Positions 1-8,368 of a stretch of 22,175 nt of DNA are shown here, one piece after another. A program made the translations under genes and the position numbers. Source of the stretch: Kipferlia bialata (taxonomy: Eukaryota; Fornicata); the NCBI GenBank assembly GCA_003568945.1, contig BDIP01000058.1, forward strand, positions 13,354 to 35,528, written 5' to 3'. The notes under the pieces are model-generated. The model was given only the letters and a program-made list of their open reading frames with translations. It did no database searches and was not told where the DNA came from. How positions within the stretch are numbered: position 1 is the stretch's first letter; every line of letters begins with the position of its first letter.

Positions 1-45
<45 letters not shown>
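1..45. repeat. homopolymer G run at contig edge
   Basis: The first 45 bases are all G, directly followed by ordinary intron-like sequence. A similar G tract closes the window. Pure G at both contig ends is typical of low-signal sequencing calls or unresolved assembly ends, so I do not read it as biology. Confidence 0.85.
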
Positions 46-46
<1 letters not shown>

Positions 47-90
47 TACATAAGTGTAGAGAACAGGGGTATCATTGTGCGTGCACCCAC

Positions 91-3000
91 CTGGTTCTGG
101 AGCTTGGAGGCCTTGGACAGCACCTCATCCAGCTCTCCCTGGAGAGAGGTGGCACGCTCCCTGAGATCAGATAGAGGTGTATATATAGAGATATGATATG
201 GCTATGTATAGGCATCATGACGAGTCGTATGGCACTACCTCATGAGCTGCTTGTCGTGCTGGGTGTTGGTCAGGCTGTCCTGGAGCACACGCTTGTCACG
301 GGTGGTCTCCTCGACCTGCAGCTGCAGGGCACGCCTGTCAGACTCGGTACGGGCAAGGGCCTCGTTGAGCTCACCAACTGAGAGTGAGACATGAAAGAGG
401 CATGTGCAGAGGATAACGATACTACTACCATTCGTAGACCCCTACCTGAGCCGTTGAGGTTGTCGATCTCTCCCCTGAGCTGGGAGACCACAGCATCGTG
501 GCCCCTCCTGAGGCTGTCCTTCTCACCCTCGTACCTGACGGGTCAGTATCAGCCATACAGACACACCATATGTACTCCATACAATATTAATATACACGTA
601 GTGTACACATACAACATGCACCCACCTCTCCCTGAGTGCAGCGGTGTCAGCGGCAGCCTGCCTGGCCTGGGGTGAGGCGGAGATATAAAACGAATACATC
701 ATCCATATGGTTATATCTGACAAGCAGTATATGTCACAACCACTCACGTTCTCGGTGACTGTGGCATCGTGGGCAGCAGCGGTGGAGCGCCTCTGCTCGG
801 CGTTGCTCTCGTAGGTGTCTGCCAGGGTCCTCTTGAGAGACCCAATCTCGGCCTGGGCGTGCTGGTTGTCGATGGTGGCCTGGTCGAGGCGAGAGGTCAG
901 AGAGGAGACCTGGGGTGACATGGGAGAAACAGGGGAAGGAGAGATATACCAATGAAGGAAGCTCAGTGTCCACATACAATACCAATTAACCCACCTTGGC
1001 AAGGGATGATGTGACTGCGGCGCTGGACTGGGCCATAAGCTCCTCCCAGGAGTCGGCGGGGGCTGTCTCCTCGGCTGTGATGCTCTGCAGAGACTCAGTC
1101 AGAGACATGAGCTTGTTGTCACGCTGGGCGAGGTCCTCCTCAAGAACGGCAATGCGGGCCTCCTGACAGGTGAGGCATGGCATCCATGTAGATATATATA
1201 TACATGCATACCTTGGCGTCGACGTCGTCCTGGGAGTCGGTCAGGGTGTGCTTGGTCTTGGTCAGAAGGTCAGCGAGGGTGGTGATGCGGGTCTCGGCCA
1301 TGGACAGGTTGAGCTGAGGGGTCAGACATCACGGGACATACACATACACACCCATCACACCCACTGCCACCCCCTACCTTTGTGTCCTCGAGGGTGTCCT
1401 CGGTCCTCCTCAGGGTGGACTCCACGTCAGAGATGTGGGCGTCCCTGGCGGCGAGCTGGGCCCTGGTCTCCTGCAGCACACGCACGGTGTTCATGGCCTC
1501 GAGCACAAGCTCCCCAAGGGCAGGGGGCAGGGACCCGAAGGTGGTGCTGTCCTTGGCAACGGCCAGGGAGGCAGGGGTGCGCACGGCACCGGAGGTCTCG
1601 AGCCAGGCGTTGCTGAGGGCGTTGGTGCGGATGCCGACGCTGTCGTCGTTGACACACACGGCAGAGAGGAGAGCACGCACGGAGGTGATCTCGGCAAGGA
1701 GGCCGGAGGAGGCGTCGGTGGCCTCCCTGCTGGCAGTAGCGAGGGTGGTCTCGGTCTCAGCAAGGCTCTTGCTGGTCCTCTCGAGCTGCCACTGGGTGTC
1801 TCCCAGGCGGTTCTCGAGGGCCTTGCTGTCTGCCTTCTCAGAGGCCAGCTGCGACTCAACGGTGCACAGCTCGTCAATCCTCTCCCTGGCGGTGAGAGAT
1901 GCCACTATATTGTGTGTAATGGGTGTTGGTGGTATATGGGTACCTGAGAGAGCGCATTGTGGCCTCCATGGCCTCGTTGGTCTGCTCGGCAGTCACACGC
2001 TCACGCCTGCTCCTCTCCAGGTCGGCCTCGGTGTCACCTGGGGGGTGAGAGGAGAGATATACCCAGTAACAGCTTTGTATGCATTAATCACAGCCACATA
2101 CCGAGCTGCACCCTGGTCTGGGCGAGGTCCTCGCGCACGGAGTCGAGCTCCCTGGAGACAACCTCGAGGTAGTCGGACTTCTTCACAAGCTCAGGGACCT
2201 ATTGGGTGAGGGAGAAAGGAAGGGAGGGCTGGGAGTCTGAGAGAGAGGGGGGGAGCTAGGGATGAGGGATGTGCCGTACCCTAGCAGCGACCTGTGCGGT
2301 CTCTGTGAGCTCTGTCTGGGAGTGGCTGAGCTGCCTCTCGAGCACTGCAATCTCCTCTTCCTTCTCAGACACAATGTGCTCGGTGGCAGCGGTCCTGGCA
2401 TCAGAGGAGTGCTACACAACACATGTACATGAACAAACACACACACACACACCCTGTCCCCACCTGCTGTTGGCCTCCTGGGCCCTAGCCACAGCGGCCT
2501 GGTAGTCGAGCTTGGCCTCCTGAAGGTCCTGGGGTCAGATATACACTGTGTCACAGTGATAAAGGGAGTCATAGTATCAGTATACCTTGCGGACGGATGC
2601 CTCGACGGCCCTGGCCTCTGCAATGGCCTCCTGCCTCAGCCTCCTCTCCCTGGCCACATCGTCATACGACTCAGACAGCCTGGGGTGAGCAAGGGGAGGC
2701 AGAGAGAGAGAGAGAGAGAGAGAGTACGGGCATACCTTGCCCTGAGGTCCTTCTCCTTCTGCTGGCTGGCCCTGCCCTCCGAGGACAGCTGCGACACAGC
2801 CACGCGGGAGGAGTCAACCTCACGCTGGGCAGCATCTATGGTAAGAGAGGGGAACAGAGGTGATGTAGTGTGGAGTATGATCATGAGTGCCGCACCTGCC
2901 CTAGCGTTGGCCTGGCCAATCCTCTCCCTCAGGGCATCCATGGCACCGTTCTGCTCGGCAATCACACGCCTGAGGTCTGTCTCCTGCTGGGCCTGCGGGT

Positions 3001-3698
3001 CAGATATGCATATACACAGACAGAGAGGGTAGAATATGGACATACAGGATGGTAGGGGGGGGGGGGGGTCACCTTGGAGTGCCTCAGCTCGTTGATCTCC
3101 CCGTCCCTGACGCGGACATCCATGGACAGCTGCTCAAGGCCCTAGGGGTAAGAACAGAGAGAGACGTACTCGAGGTGAGGGCAATACACTGAATTCCTAC
3201 CTGCTTGGCCCTGATGAGCTCGGAACGCCTCTGCACAACCTCCTCACGCACGCTCTTGAGATCCTGCACCTCACCTGGGTTCAAGGAGAAGCACCAAACA
3301 GATACCAGTCAATGCCATGACAGAGTATGAATGACAATGTAACACACCTCTGAGACCATCAATCTCACGGTCCTTCCCGTAGATCTCCGACTCGAGGCCC
3401 CTGAGGTGCTCGACGTGCTGCTGGGAGGCAAGCATGGACTCCTGGCGTCAGAGGTCAAGCACTTAACAAATTCAAGAGACCAATCCAAGTTCAACGCCAC
3501 ACCATCACTACCACGTGCAACAACCCTCACCTTGTTGATGAGCTCCTCCCTCATCTCCATGTGGTCCAGATCCACAGCCTGGGGGTTGACAGTCCGGGCC
3601 TCAGTCATGCGAGAGGCAGACAGGTTGGCAGAGGTGGCCCCAAGCTGGGAGCGAGAGAGGCTGGCACCAACGCCAGAGCCGCCATACTTGGACACCAT
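91..3698 (-). CDS. long coiled-coil protein, 19 exons, 3' end missing
   Basis: No enzyme domain is visible and I cannot name the family. Exons (high to low): 3531-3698, 3348-3441, 3201-3274, 3073-3141, 2896-2992, 2736-2835, 2586-2679, 2464-2528, 2280-2394, 2102-2198, 1944-2037, 1378-1885, 1212-1313, 995-1162, 748-909, 626-666, 446-534, 239-377, 91-160. They join in frame into 782 codons and continue past the left edge. After a Ser/Gly-rich head (MVSKYGGSGVGASLSRSQLG) the protein is nearly unbroken heptad-like Glu/Lys/Arg/Ala/Leu/Gln sequence, as in filament or basal-body coiled coils (for example QQETDLRRVIAEQNGAMD). The one break is the 508-nt exon, whose middle (about 1500-1700) is Pro/Gly/Ser-containing and less helical. 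Introns are short (about 45-110 nt). The ATG at 3698 is the safe start. Open frame continues upstream to an acceptor-like site at 3746, so a short extra 5' exon (for example from an ATG near 3830) is possible. A cytoskeletal role is inference. Confidence 0.8.
2702..2724. repeat. AG dinucleotide microsatellite in intron
   Basis: An AG tract lies in the intron between the exons at 2736-2835 and 2586-2679 of the coiled-coil gene. Confidence 0.8.
3055..3068. repeat. short G homopolymer in intron
   Basis: A G run sits just 3' (coding sense) of the donor of the exon at 3073-3141. On the minus strand the intron begins GTGACC followed by the C run. The flanking exons splice in frame, so this run does not disturb the gene model. 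Confidence 0.8.
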
Positions 3699-4227
3699 GG
3701 ACTCGTTCTGGTCCAGAGCGCGGCGAACGCGGGTGTTGAGGGGAGCTGAGGATGAGTCAATCAAGACCGAGGAATTGACACTATATCCAAAAGGAACAAC
3801 TATACGAGGAATTAGAGGAAGATTTCCCATCATACTGTATTCATATAACACAAATACGCCCTCGAACCAGCACTAATGGACAGCTACAGCCAGATAACAA
3901 GAGAAGAAAACTGGAGAATTGGACACAACTCACAGAAACACCATCAAACACCACTAAAGTTTCATATATGCTTCTGTATATCCCATATAACGTCGCATAG
4001 GCAAAATATTCACTCACAGTGCATTACTCCTTGCTTAAGGAGGCTATATGTAACTGAATTGGCTTCCATTGAGATAAACCCTCCTAGAATACTCGGAGTC
4101 AAAAACTTGTCCATCTCGAAGTTCCCATCCTTCTCTTCTCGTCACACTGTGCACTACCCTATCTGGCGTTCTCCTTCTACCCCCGAAACCTTCCATTGGA
4201 GTCATTCCTCTGTAGCAGAAAGTGAAT
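3699..4227. promoter_or_regulatory. divergent intergenic region
   Basis: About 480-530 nt separate the start of the minus-strand coiled-coil gene from the start of the plus-strand Sds3-like/HD gene. Open frame from the left gene may extend to 3745 or further. The rest is AT-rich, with no convincing coding potential and no motif I can name. It must hold the upstream signals for both genes, which is inference from gene orientation. Confidence 0.5.
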
Positions 4228-4996
4228 ATGTCAAACCAGCCGGCTCAGGAGGACACTGAGGCCGAGCAGGAGCGAATCAAGAAGGACCTCGCTGAGTATG
4301 TAGCTGTGGGTCAGCTGTACTTTGACCAGGCCGGAGAGCACCTTCAGAAGGAGATTCAGCAGATTGAGGAGCGCAACCACCCCAAGATGGCCACGCTGGA
4401 GGCTGGTGCTGCCATGGAGAGAGACAGGCGGCTGGCTGTGGCCCAGCTGGAGTACGACTACAACGTGCAGCTAGCCAGGAACAGGCTGGAGGTGGCCTCG
4501 GAGACCATCAAGGTGGGTGGACGCTTGGCAGGGGGGAGTTTGGCACTGTGTGGGTTGGATAATTACTGTGTATTTGTAGTCTATCTGTTCATCTGTGTTT
4601 CATGTCCCTTCCTAATTTGAATACCCACTTGTGTTCTCCTTTGAATGTGGTGTTGATGGTCCTTGGCAAGTAGAATGGTGCAATTCCCATTTATATATGT
4701 GATATGTTGGGGATGCCTGAGTGTTACGTTTGTTGTTCATATCATACCACGGTTTCCTCACCCCAGGCTGATTACGATGTCAGCATCCGCAACATCTCCG
4801 ATGACCTTATCCTTCATGTGAAGCAGCAGCACCGTAACCTGGAGAGTGAGTGTACAAGGTGGGTGGTGACAGATTGGTTGGTCAAGGACACTTACTATAC
4901 AGGGACACTTTCTACTTGAAAGAGGCGGTAGCATAATGATTCCATGTTCAGTTTAGATGCATGACAACAAGCCACCTGTTAGAAGTTGCCGTCACT

Positions 4997-5043
<47 letters not shown>

Positions 5044-5055
5044 ACACCCCCACCC

Positions 5056-5098
<43 letters not shown>

Positions 5099-5583
5099 AT
5101 GGTTCGTCAGTAGTCAAGGATGTGTTTCTCAGTGCCCATCTGTATTCTACACATGTCCCTCTCTCTATCTCATCCCCAGGGTCATGACATCAAGCACATC
5201 AGACGGGTGATGTATTGATTCCAGTATGTATAAACACATTATATATAGGCTATTACTACACTCTAACCCCCAGGGCCCACGACATCAAGCACATCAGACG
5301 CGTTGTCAAGACAGCCAAGCAGCTGTGCAGGAAGGAGGGGGGGAACATGGAAGGTGGGTATAGTATTTATATGTCTGGTAGGAATAGAGTAATGTCTCTT
5401 CCACTCCCCCAATTGTTTCACCCCCTTTTCTGTGTCACTCTTGTCTGTCGGTGGACTCAAGTCTTGCCCCCAAGCGTAAGCACGAATGATGATAAGAGTG
5501 ATATATGTGGGTCTGACCCCCAGTCATTGTCCCCGCTGCCTGGCTCCATGACTGTTACATCACTAGGTACAAGACATATATAT

Positions 5584-5618
<35 letters not shown>

Positions 5619-7764
5619 CAAATACATATATATTTATACGAACACATAGAGACACATAGAGAGAGAGAGTGCTGCTACAACACTAGGCACATGAGATGTA
5701 TAGAGCTCTTGTATTTGTCTATAAATGTTACATCACTAGTCACTTGGTTTGTCTATTATGCAGGATGTCTTAGGTATCAATGTATCTCATTTTCTCTCTC
5801 ACATCAGGAAGGACTCCCCCCTCCGTTCCAAGGCATCGGTCCTGGCAGGTGATACATAAATACTATATATATATATATGTGTGTGTGTGTGAGTGATTTA
5901 TACTATTATTATTGATGAGTGTATGAGTTCAATCGCATACAAAATTTGTATCTGAATAGACAAGTGTGTAAGAGAATATATAATGTTTGCTTGTCTGACC
6001 CCCAGGTGACAGGGCCGTGGAGTACCTTAGATCCATAGCATACCCTGAGGAGCACCTAGATATGACACATACCTACATATATATATACTATATATATACA
6101 TTCAACATATATGTCCCCATCACTCCAGACAACATCCACCACTGCATCGCAGCCCACTCCTTCAGTGCCCAGATAGAGACAGAGACTTTGGAGGTACATA
6201 TCTATATACATACAAGTGTATACATGTATCACTATATGCATGTATATGTTCATCCACTCCTTCAGTGCCCAGATAGAGACAGATACACTGGAGGTATGAG
6301 ATGCAGTACTAAATGAAGTATATGTATGGGTGTGTGTTTGTATACAAGCTCCTCCATCCTTACCCCAGGCCAAGGTTGTACAGGATGCAGACAGACTCGA
6401 CAGCTTAGGTATGGGCATGTATATATATTTATCTATATATCTATAACTGAATGTACATGTTTCTATATATGTATGTGAATGATGCAGACAGACTCGACAG
6501 CCTAGGTATACATCACACATGTATATATGTATGTGATGGGCACATGTATATATGCATATGTATTAGCACCTATACGTACATACTGTCATTCTTGACAAGT
6601 CTCCTTACAGTAGGCGCCATTGGCATCACGCGTCCCACTCTGTGTGCTGCCTATATGAAATATATACATATTTATATATGTATATGTATATACCTTATAC
6701 CAGGTGCCATTGGCATCATGCGTGCCACCCTGTGTGCTGCCTCCATGCCAGGGGTATCAATGTACAGTGACACAGACACATTCTGCAAGGGTGAGGGCTA
6801 TTCAATTTTAGTACTACTCTGTTTCTTTCTCATATGTATACTGGTAGAGAGGATTGCATTCATAGCATTATGTACAGTGACACAGGCACATTCTGCAAGG
6901 GTGGGTCATATATATAGTTATATAGTATTACCGTATTTACTTATGGTATATATATACTGTAGTAGTAGTGTACAGTGACACAGACACATTCTGCAAGGGT
7001 GGGGGCTATTCAATTTTAGTACTACTCTGTTTTCTGTGCGGAGTATTCAGCGGAGTTGCAGCACTATATATATACTATATATGTACTATACATCTATACT
7101 GTAGGACTAGGATGGTAGTTCTCAGTATCAGTATCAGTATAGATATAGTTTATATAGTATGGTATAGATACTGATTCTGATACTGATACTGATACTGTAG
7201 GGCCAGGATGGTAGTCTTCTCTCCCTCTCTCTCTTTCTTTTGCTGTGTGTCTAATCCCCAGAGCGTACCCCCAATGACCGTCTGTACTCCATCGATCACT
7301 ACTGGTGCAAGCTGCTCAAGTATGTCATAAATATATATATATATATGTATATATATATATGTATGCATGTATGGTATGTGTATATATACTTGTAAGCCAT
7401 CGATCACTACTGGTGCAAGCTGCTCAAGTGAGTGGTCTTATATATATATGTATATTGTATAATAGGTCCTCTTTAGGAACCTAGCAGTATATCCCTTTGA
7501 ACCCATCGATCACTACTGGTGCAAGCTGCTCAAGTAAGTGGTCTGGCATATGATAATACATGTTGGCATATATACATAGTAGATCATCTACCAGCGTCGG
7601 TCATGGGAGAGTCGTAGTATTGACCGAGCATTTGCGTCCATAGACTTTCCTCTTAATAGTTTCATAAGTATACATATATATGTATGAATCTATATATCAT
7701 ATTATTTGATACTAACCACAGGCTCTCCTCCACCATGAAGACTGTGAGTGTCCATTTGTATATG

Positions 7765-7797
<33 letters not shown>

Positions 7798-8368
7798 ATG
7801 TGTGTATCATAATATCTGATCCTTATCTTAGGCTGTCTTCCACCATGAAGACTGTGAGTGGCACCGAGGAGGCAGAGAGACGGACAGAGTACATGCAGGT
7901 ATATTATTCATATATATATATAGAGAGAGAGTGGGAGCGAATGGGAGAGAGGCAGGCAGAGAGACGGACAGAGTACATGCAGGTATGATAGATATATAGA
8001 TATATATAGAGAGGGAGAGGGAAAGGGAGAGAGACGGACACAGTACATACAGGTGCCATTGGCATAAACATTGAATATATGCGGTAGTGAAAGTGACACA
8101 GTACATGCAGGTCAGGCAGAATTCTATATTTATGTATTATTAGGAAGTAAGAGGGAGGGATGGACAGAGTACATGCAGTGGAGATACACATATGCACTTC
8201 TCCCTGCACATATCCACACAGTATCCACACAGTCCTGGTATTAATACCATTATCAATCTTTGTATTTAGGTTTCCTATGGTCAGATATACCTAGATGTGT
8301 GTATGTGTGAGACCTAACCCCAGGGCTACCTTGACCAGCTTCAGACAGAGATTGGCAGTGGAGCATAA
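4228..8368 (+). CDS. Sds3-like coiled coil joined to HD-domain phosphohydrolase (YedJ/YpgQ-like)
   Basis: Exons 4228-4512, 4767-4858, 5274-5353, 5524-5566, 5808-5848, 6006-6059, 6129-6193, 6369-6408, 6704-6790, 7262-7319, 7832-7898 and 8324-8368 join in frame to 318 residues ending TAA. Residues about 25-125 are a charged coiled coil with an Asn-His-Pro motif, then repeated Arg/Leu/Ala and Tyr-Asp pairs, resembling the Sds3/BRMS1 domain of Sin3 deacetylase complexes (moderate confidence). Residues 127-318 are a clear HD hydrolase: AHDIKHIRRV (H132), AAWLHDC (H161-D162), AAHSFSAQI, EAKVVQDADRLDSLGAIGI (D226, D228), DHYWCKLLKL and a closing TEYMQ...QLQTEIG. From memory this matches the bacterial YedJ/YpgQ family almost motif for motif, and that family acts on phosphorylated nucleotides or similar substrates. 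All metal-ligand residues are present, so it looks active. The exon 2-3 junction crosses a C tract, so the fusion may be false. The intron after exon 6 lacks a GT start. Confidence 0.85.
4846..4864 (+). other. two competing splice donors, 13 nt apart
   Basis: Exon 2 can end before GTGAGT at 4846 or before GTGGGT at 4859. Only the second keeps the frame into the HD exon at 5274. The first is closer to the usual donor consensus but shifts the frame. This is either a regulated choice or a hint that exon 2 belongs to a different transcript from the HD exons. Confidence 0.5.
4998..5098. repeat. 101-nt C tract within intron 2
   Basis: A run of about 101 bases is almost all C, with a few A interruptions near 5044-5056. 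It lies inside the intron that links the Sds3-like exons to the HD exons. A tract this long and pure, together with the G tracts at the contig ends, suggests a low-quality read used to bridge two contigs. The proline-rich frames through it are not genes. Confidence 0.8.
5180..5210 (+). repeat. echo of exon 3 start (acceptor plus head)
   Basis: CCCCAG at 5174-5179 is followed by a near copy of the start of the real exon at 5274, 94 nt downstream. Codons CAC/CAT, CGC/CGG and GTT/GTG differ silently; Ala/Gly and Val/Met differ in sense. The copy has its own acceptor and a possible donor but is one base out of phase with exon 2. Confidence 0.8.
5580..5632. repeat. TA/CA microsatellite in intron 4
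   Basis: Mixed TA and CA repeats follow the donor of exon 4. Similar TA tracts fill many introns of this gene. Confidence 0.8.
5673..5740 (+). repeat. two echoes of exon 4 tail
   Basis: The end of exon 4 (Cys-Tyr-Ile-Thr, 5552-5566) recurs at 5673-5687 with changes and at 5726-5740 almost exactly. In both, the base after the exon-like part breaks the GT donor (GGCACA and GTCACT in place of GTACAA), so these look like decayed copies. Confidence 0.6.
6060..6128 (+). other. intron starting AT and ending AG, 69 nt, frame-open
   Basis: Homology across the HD domain requires joining codon Asp199 across 6059/6129. The segment begins ATATGA and ends CTCCAG. It is a multiple of three with no stop, so retention would insert 23 residues rich in Tyr, Ile and Thr. 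A G-to-A change at the first base of a normal GTATGA donor would explain it. U12 introns usually begin ATATCC and end AC, which does not fit. Confidence 0.7.
6254..6293 (+). repeat. echo of exon 7 tail
   Basis: This 40-nt copy of 6154-6193 is displaced by exactly 100 nt, with 37 of 40 bases identical and followed by its own donor GTATGA. The three changes give one Glu-to-Asp and two silent codons (ACT/ACA, TTG/CTG). Confidence 0.9.
6481..6505 (+). repeat. echo of exon 8 tail (DADRLD motif)
   Basis: This 25-nt copy of 6384-6408 is displaced by 97 nt and keeps the Asp-Ala-Asp-Arg-Leu-Asp-Ser-Leu coding. It has one silent change (TTA/CTA) and its own donor GTATAC. Confidence 0.9.
6614..6652 (+). 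repeat. echo of exon 9 head
   Basis: This is a copy of 6704-6742, 90 nt upstream, preceded by TAG that can serve as an acceptor in the right phase. Codons GGT/GGC and ACC/ACT differ silently; Met/Thr and Ala/Pro differ in sense. The frame stays open from the echo into the real exon. Confidence 0.85.
6871..7032 (+). repeat. two echoes of exon 9 tail plus donor
   Basis: The exon 9 tail with donor (6761-6790) recurs at 6871-6900 (one change, Asp to Gly) and at 6969-6998 (identical). The last copy also carries about 34 nt of the following intron with one change, so genomic DNA including intron was duplicated. Spacings are 110 and 98 nt. Confidence 0.9.
7100..7222 (+). repeat. purely intronic duplicate flanking a hairpin
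   Basis: A segment of about 24 nt ending GGATGGTAGT occurs at about 7100 and again at about 7195, the same spacing of about 95 nt as the exon echoes. Between them, 18-bp inverted arms at 7123-7140 and 7180-7197 (CAGTATCAGTATCAGTAT) can form a stem. Confidence 0.75.
7397..7544 (+). repeat. two echoes of exon 10 tail plus donor
   Basis: Thirty-three bases at 7289-7321, coding Ser-Ile-Asp-His-Tyr-Trp-Cys-Lys-Leu-Leu-Lys, recur without change at 7397-7429 and 7503-7535. The donors differ: GTATGT in the original, GTGAGT and GTAAGT in the echoes. The echoes share a further GTGGTCT. Spacings are 108 and 106 nt. Confidence 0.95.
7722..7750 (+). repeat. echo of exon 11 head
   Basis: A CCACAG acceptor and 29 nt matching the start of exon 11 (7832) lie 110 nt upstream. 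The two changes (CTG/CTC, TCT/TCC) are both silent. The embedded GTGAGT could act as a donor. Confidence 0.9.
7776..7804. repeat. TG microsatellite
   Basis: A TG repeat lies between the exon 11 head echo and the true exon 11. Confidence 0.8.
7955..8178 (+). repeat. ladder of four echoes of exon 11 tail
   Basis: The exon 11 end (7871-7898) recurs exactly at 7955-7982 and in eroded form ending at 8052, 8110 and 8178, at spacings of 84, 70, 58 and 68 nt. The second echo runs directly into a 15-nt copy of the start of exon 9 (about 8047-8065), making a mosaic of exon 11 end and exon 9 start. Confidence 0.85.

Noticed and set aside
1382-2209. Long plus-strand open frames over the coiled-coil gene
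   Set aside because: They are antisense shadows of high-GC exons and do not respect splice sites that explain the minus strand fully.
4957-5210. Proline-rich open frames
   Set aside because: They are read from the C tract and have no other coding support.
5575-5650. Open frames rich in Tyr, Ile and His in TA/CA repeats
   Set aside because: They arise from microsatellites inside introns. The same is true of frames near 6017-6316, 6451-6978 and 7776-8230, except for the short true exons they contain.
5180-7750. Echoes as ordinary mutually exclusive exons
   Set aside because: Most echoes hold only one splice site and part of an exon, and at least one is out of phase, so a simple choice between complete exons does not fit, though use of some cannot be excluded.
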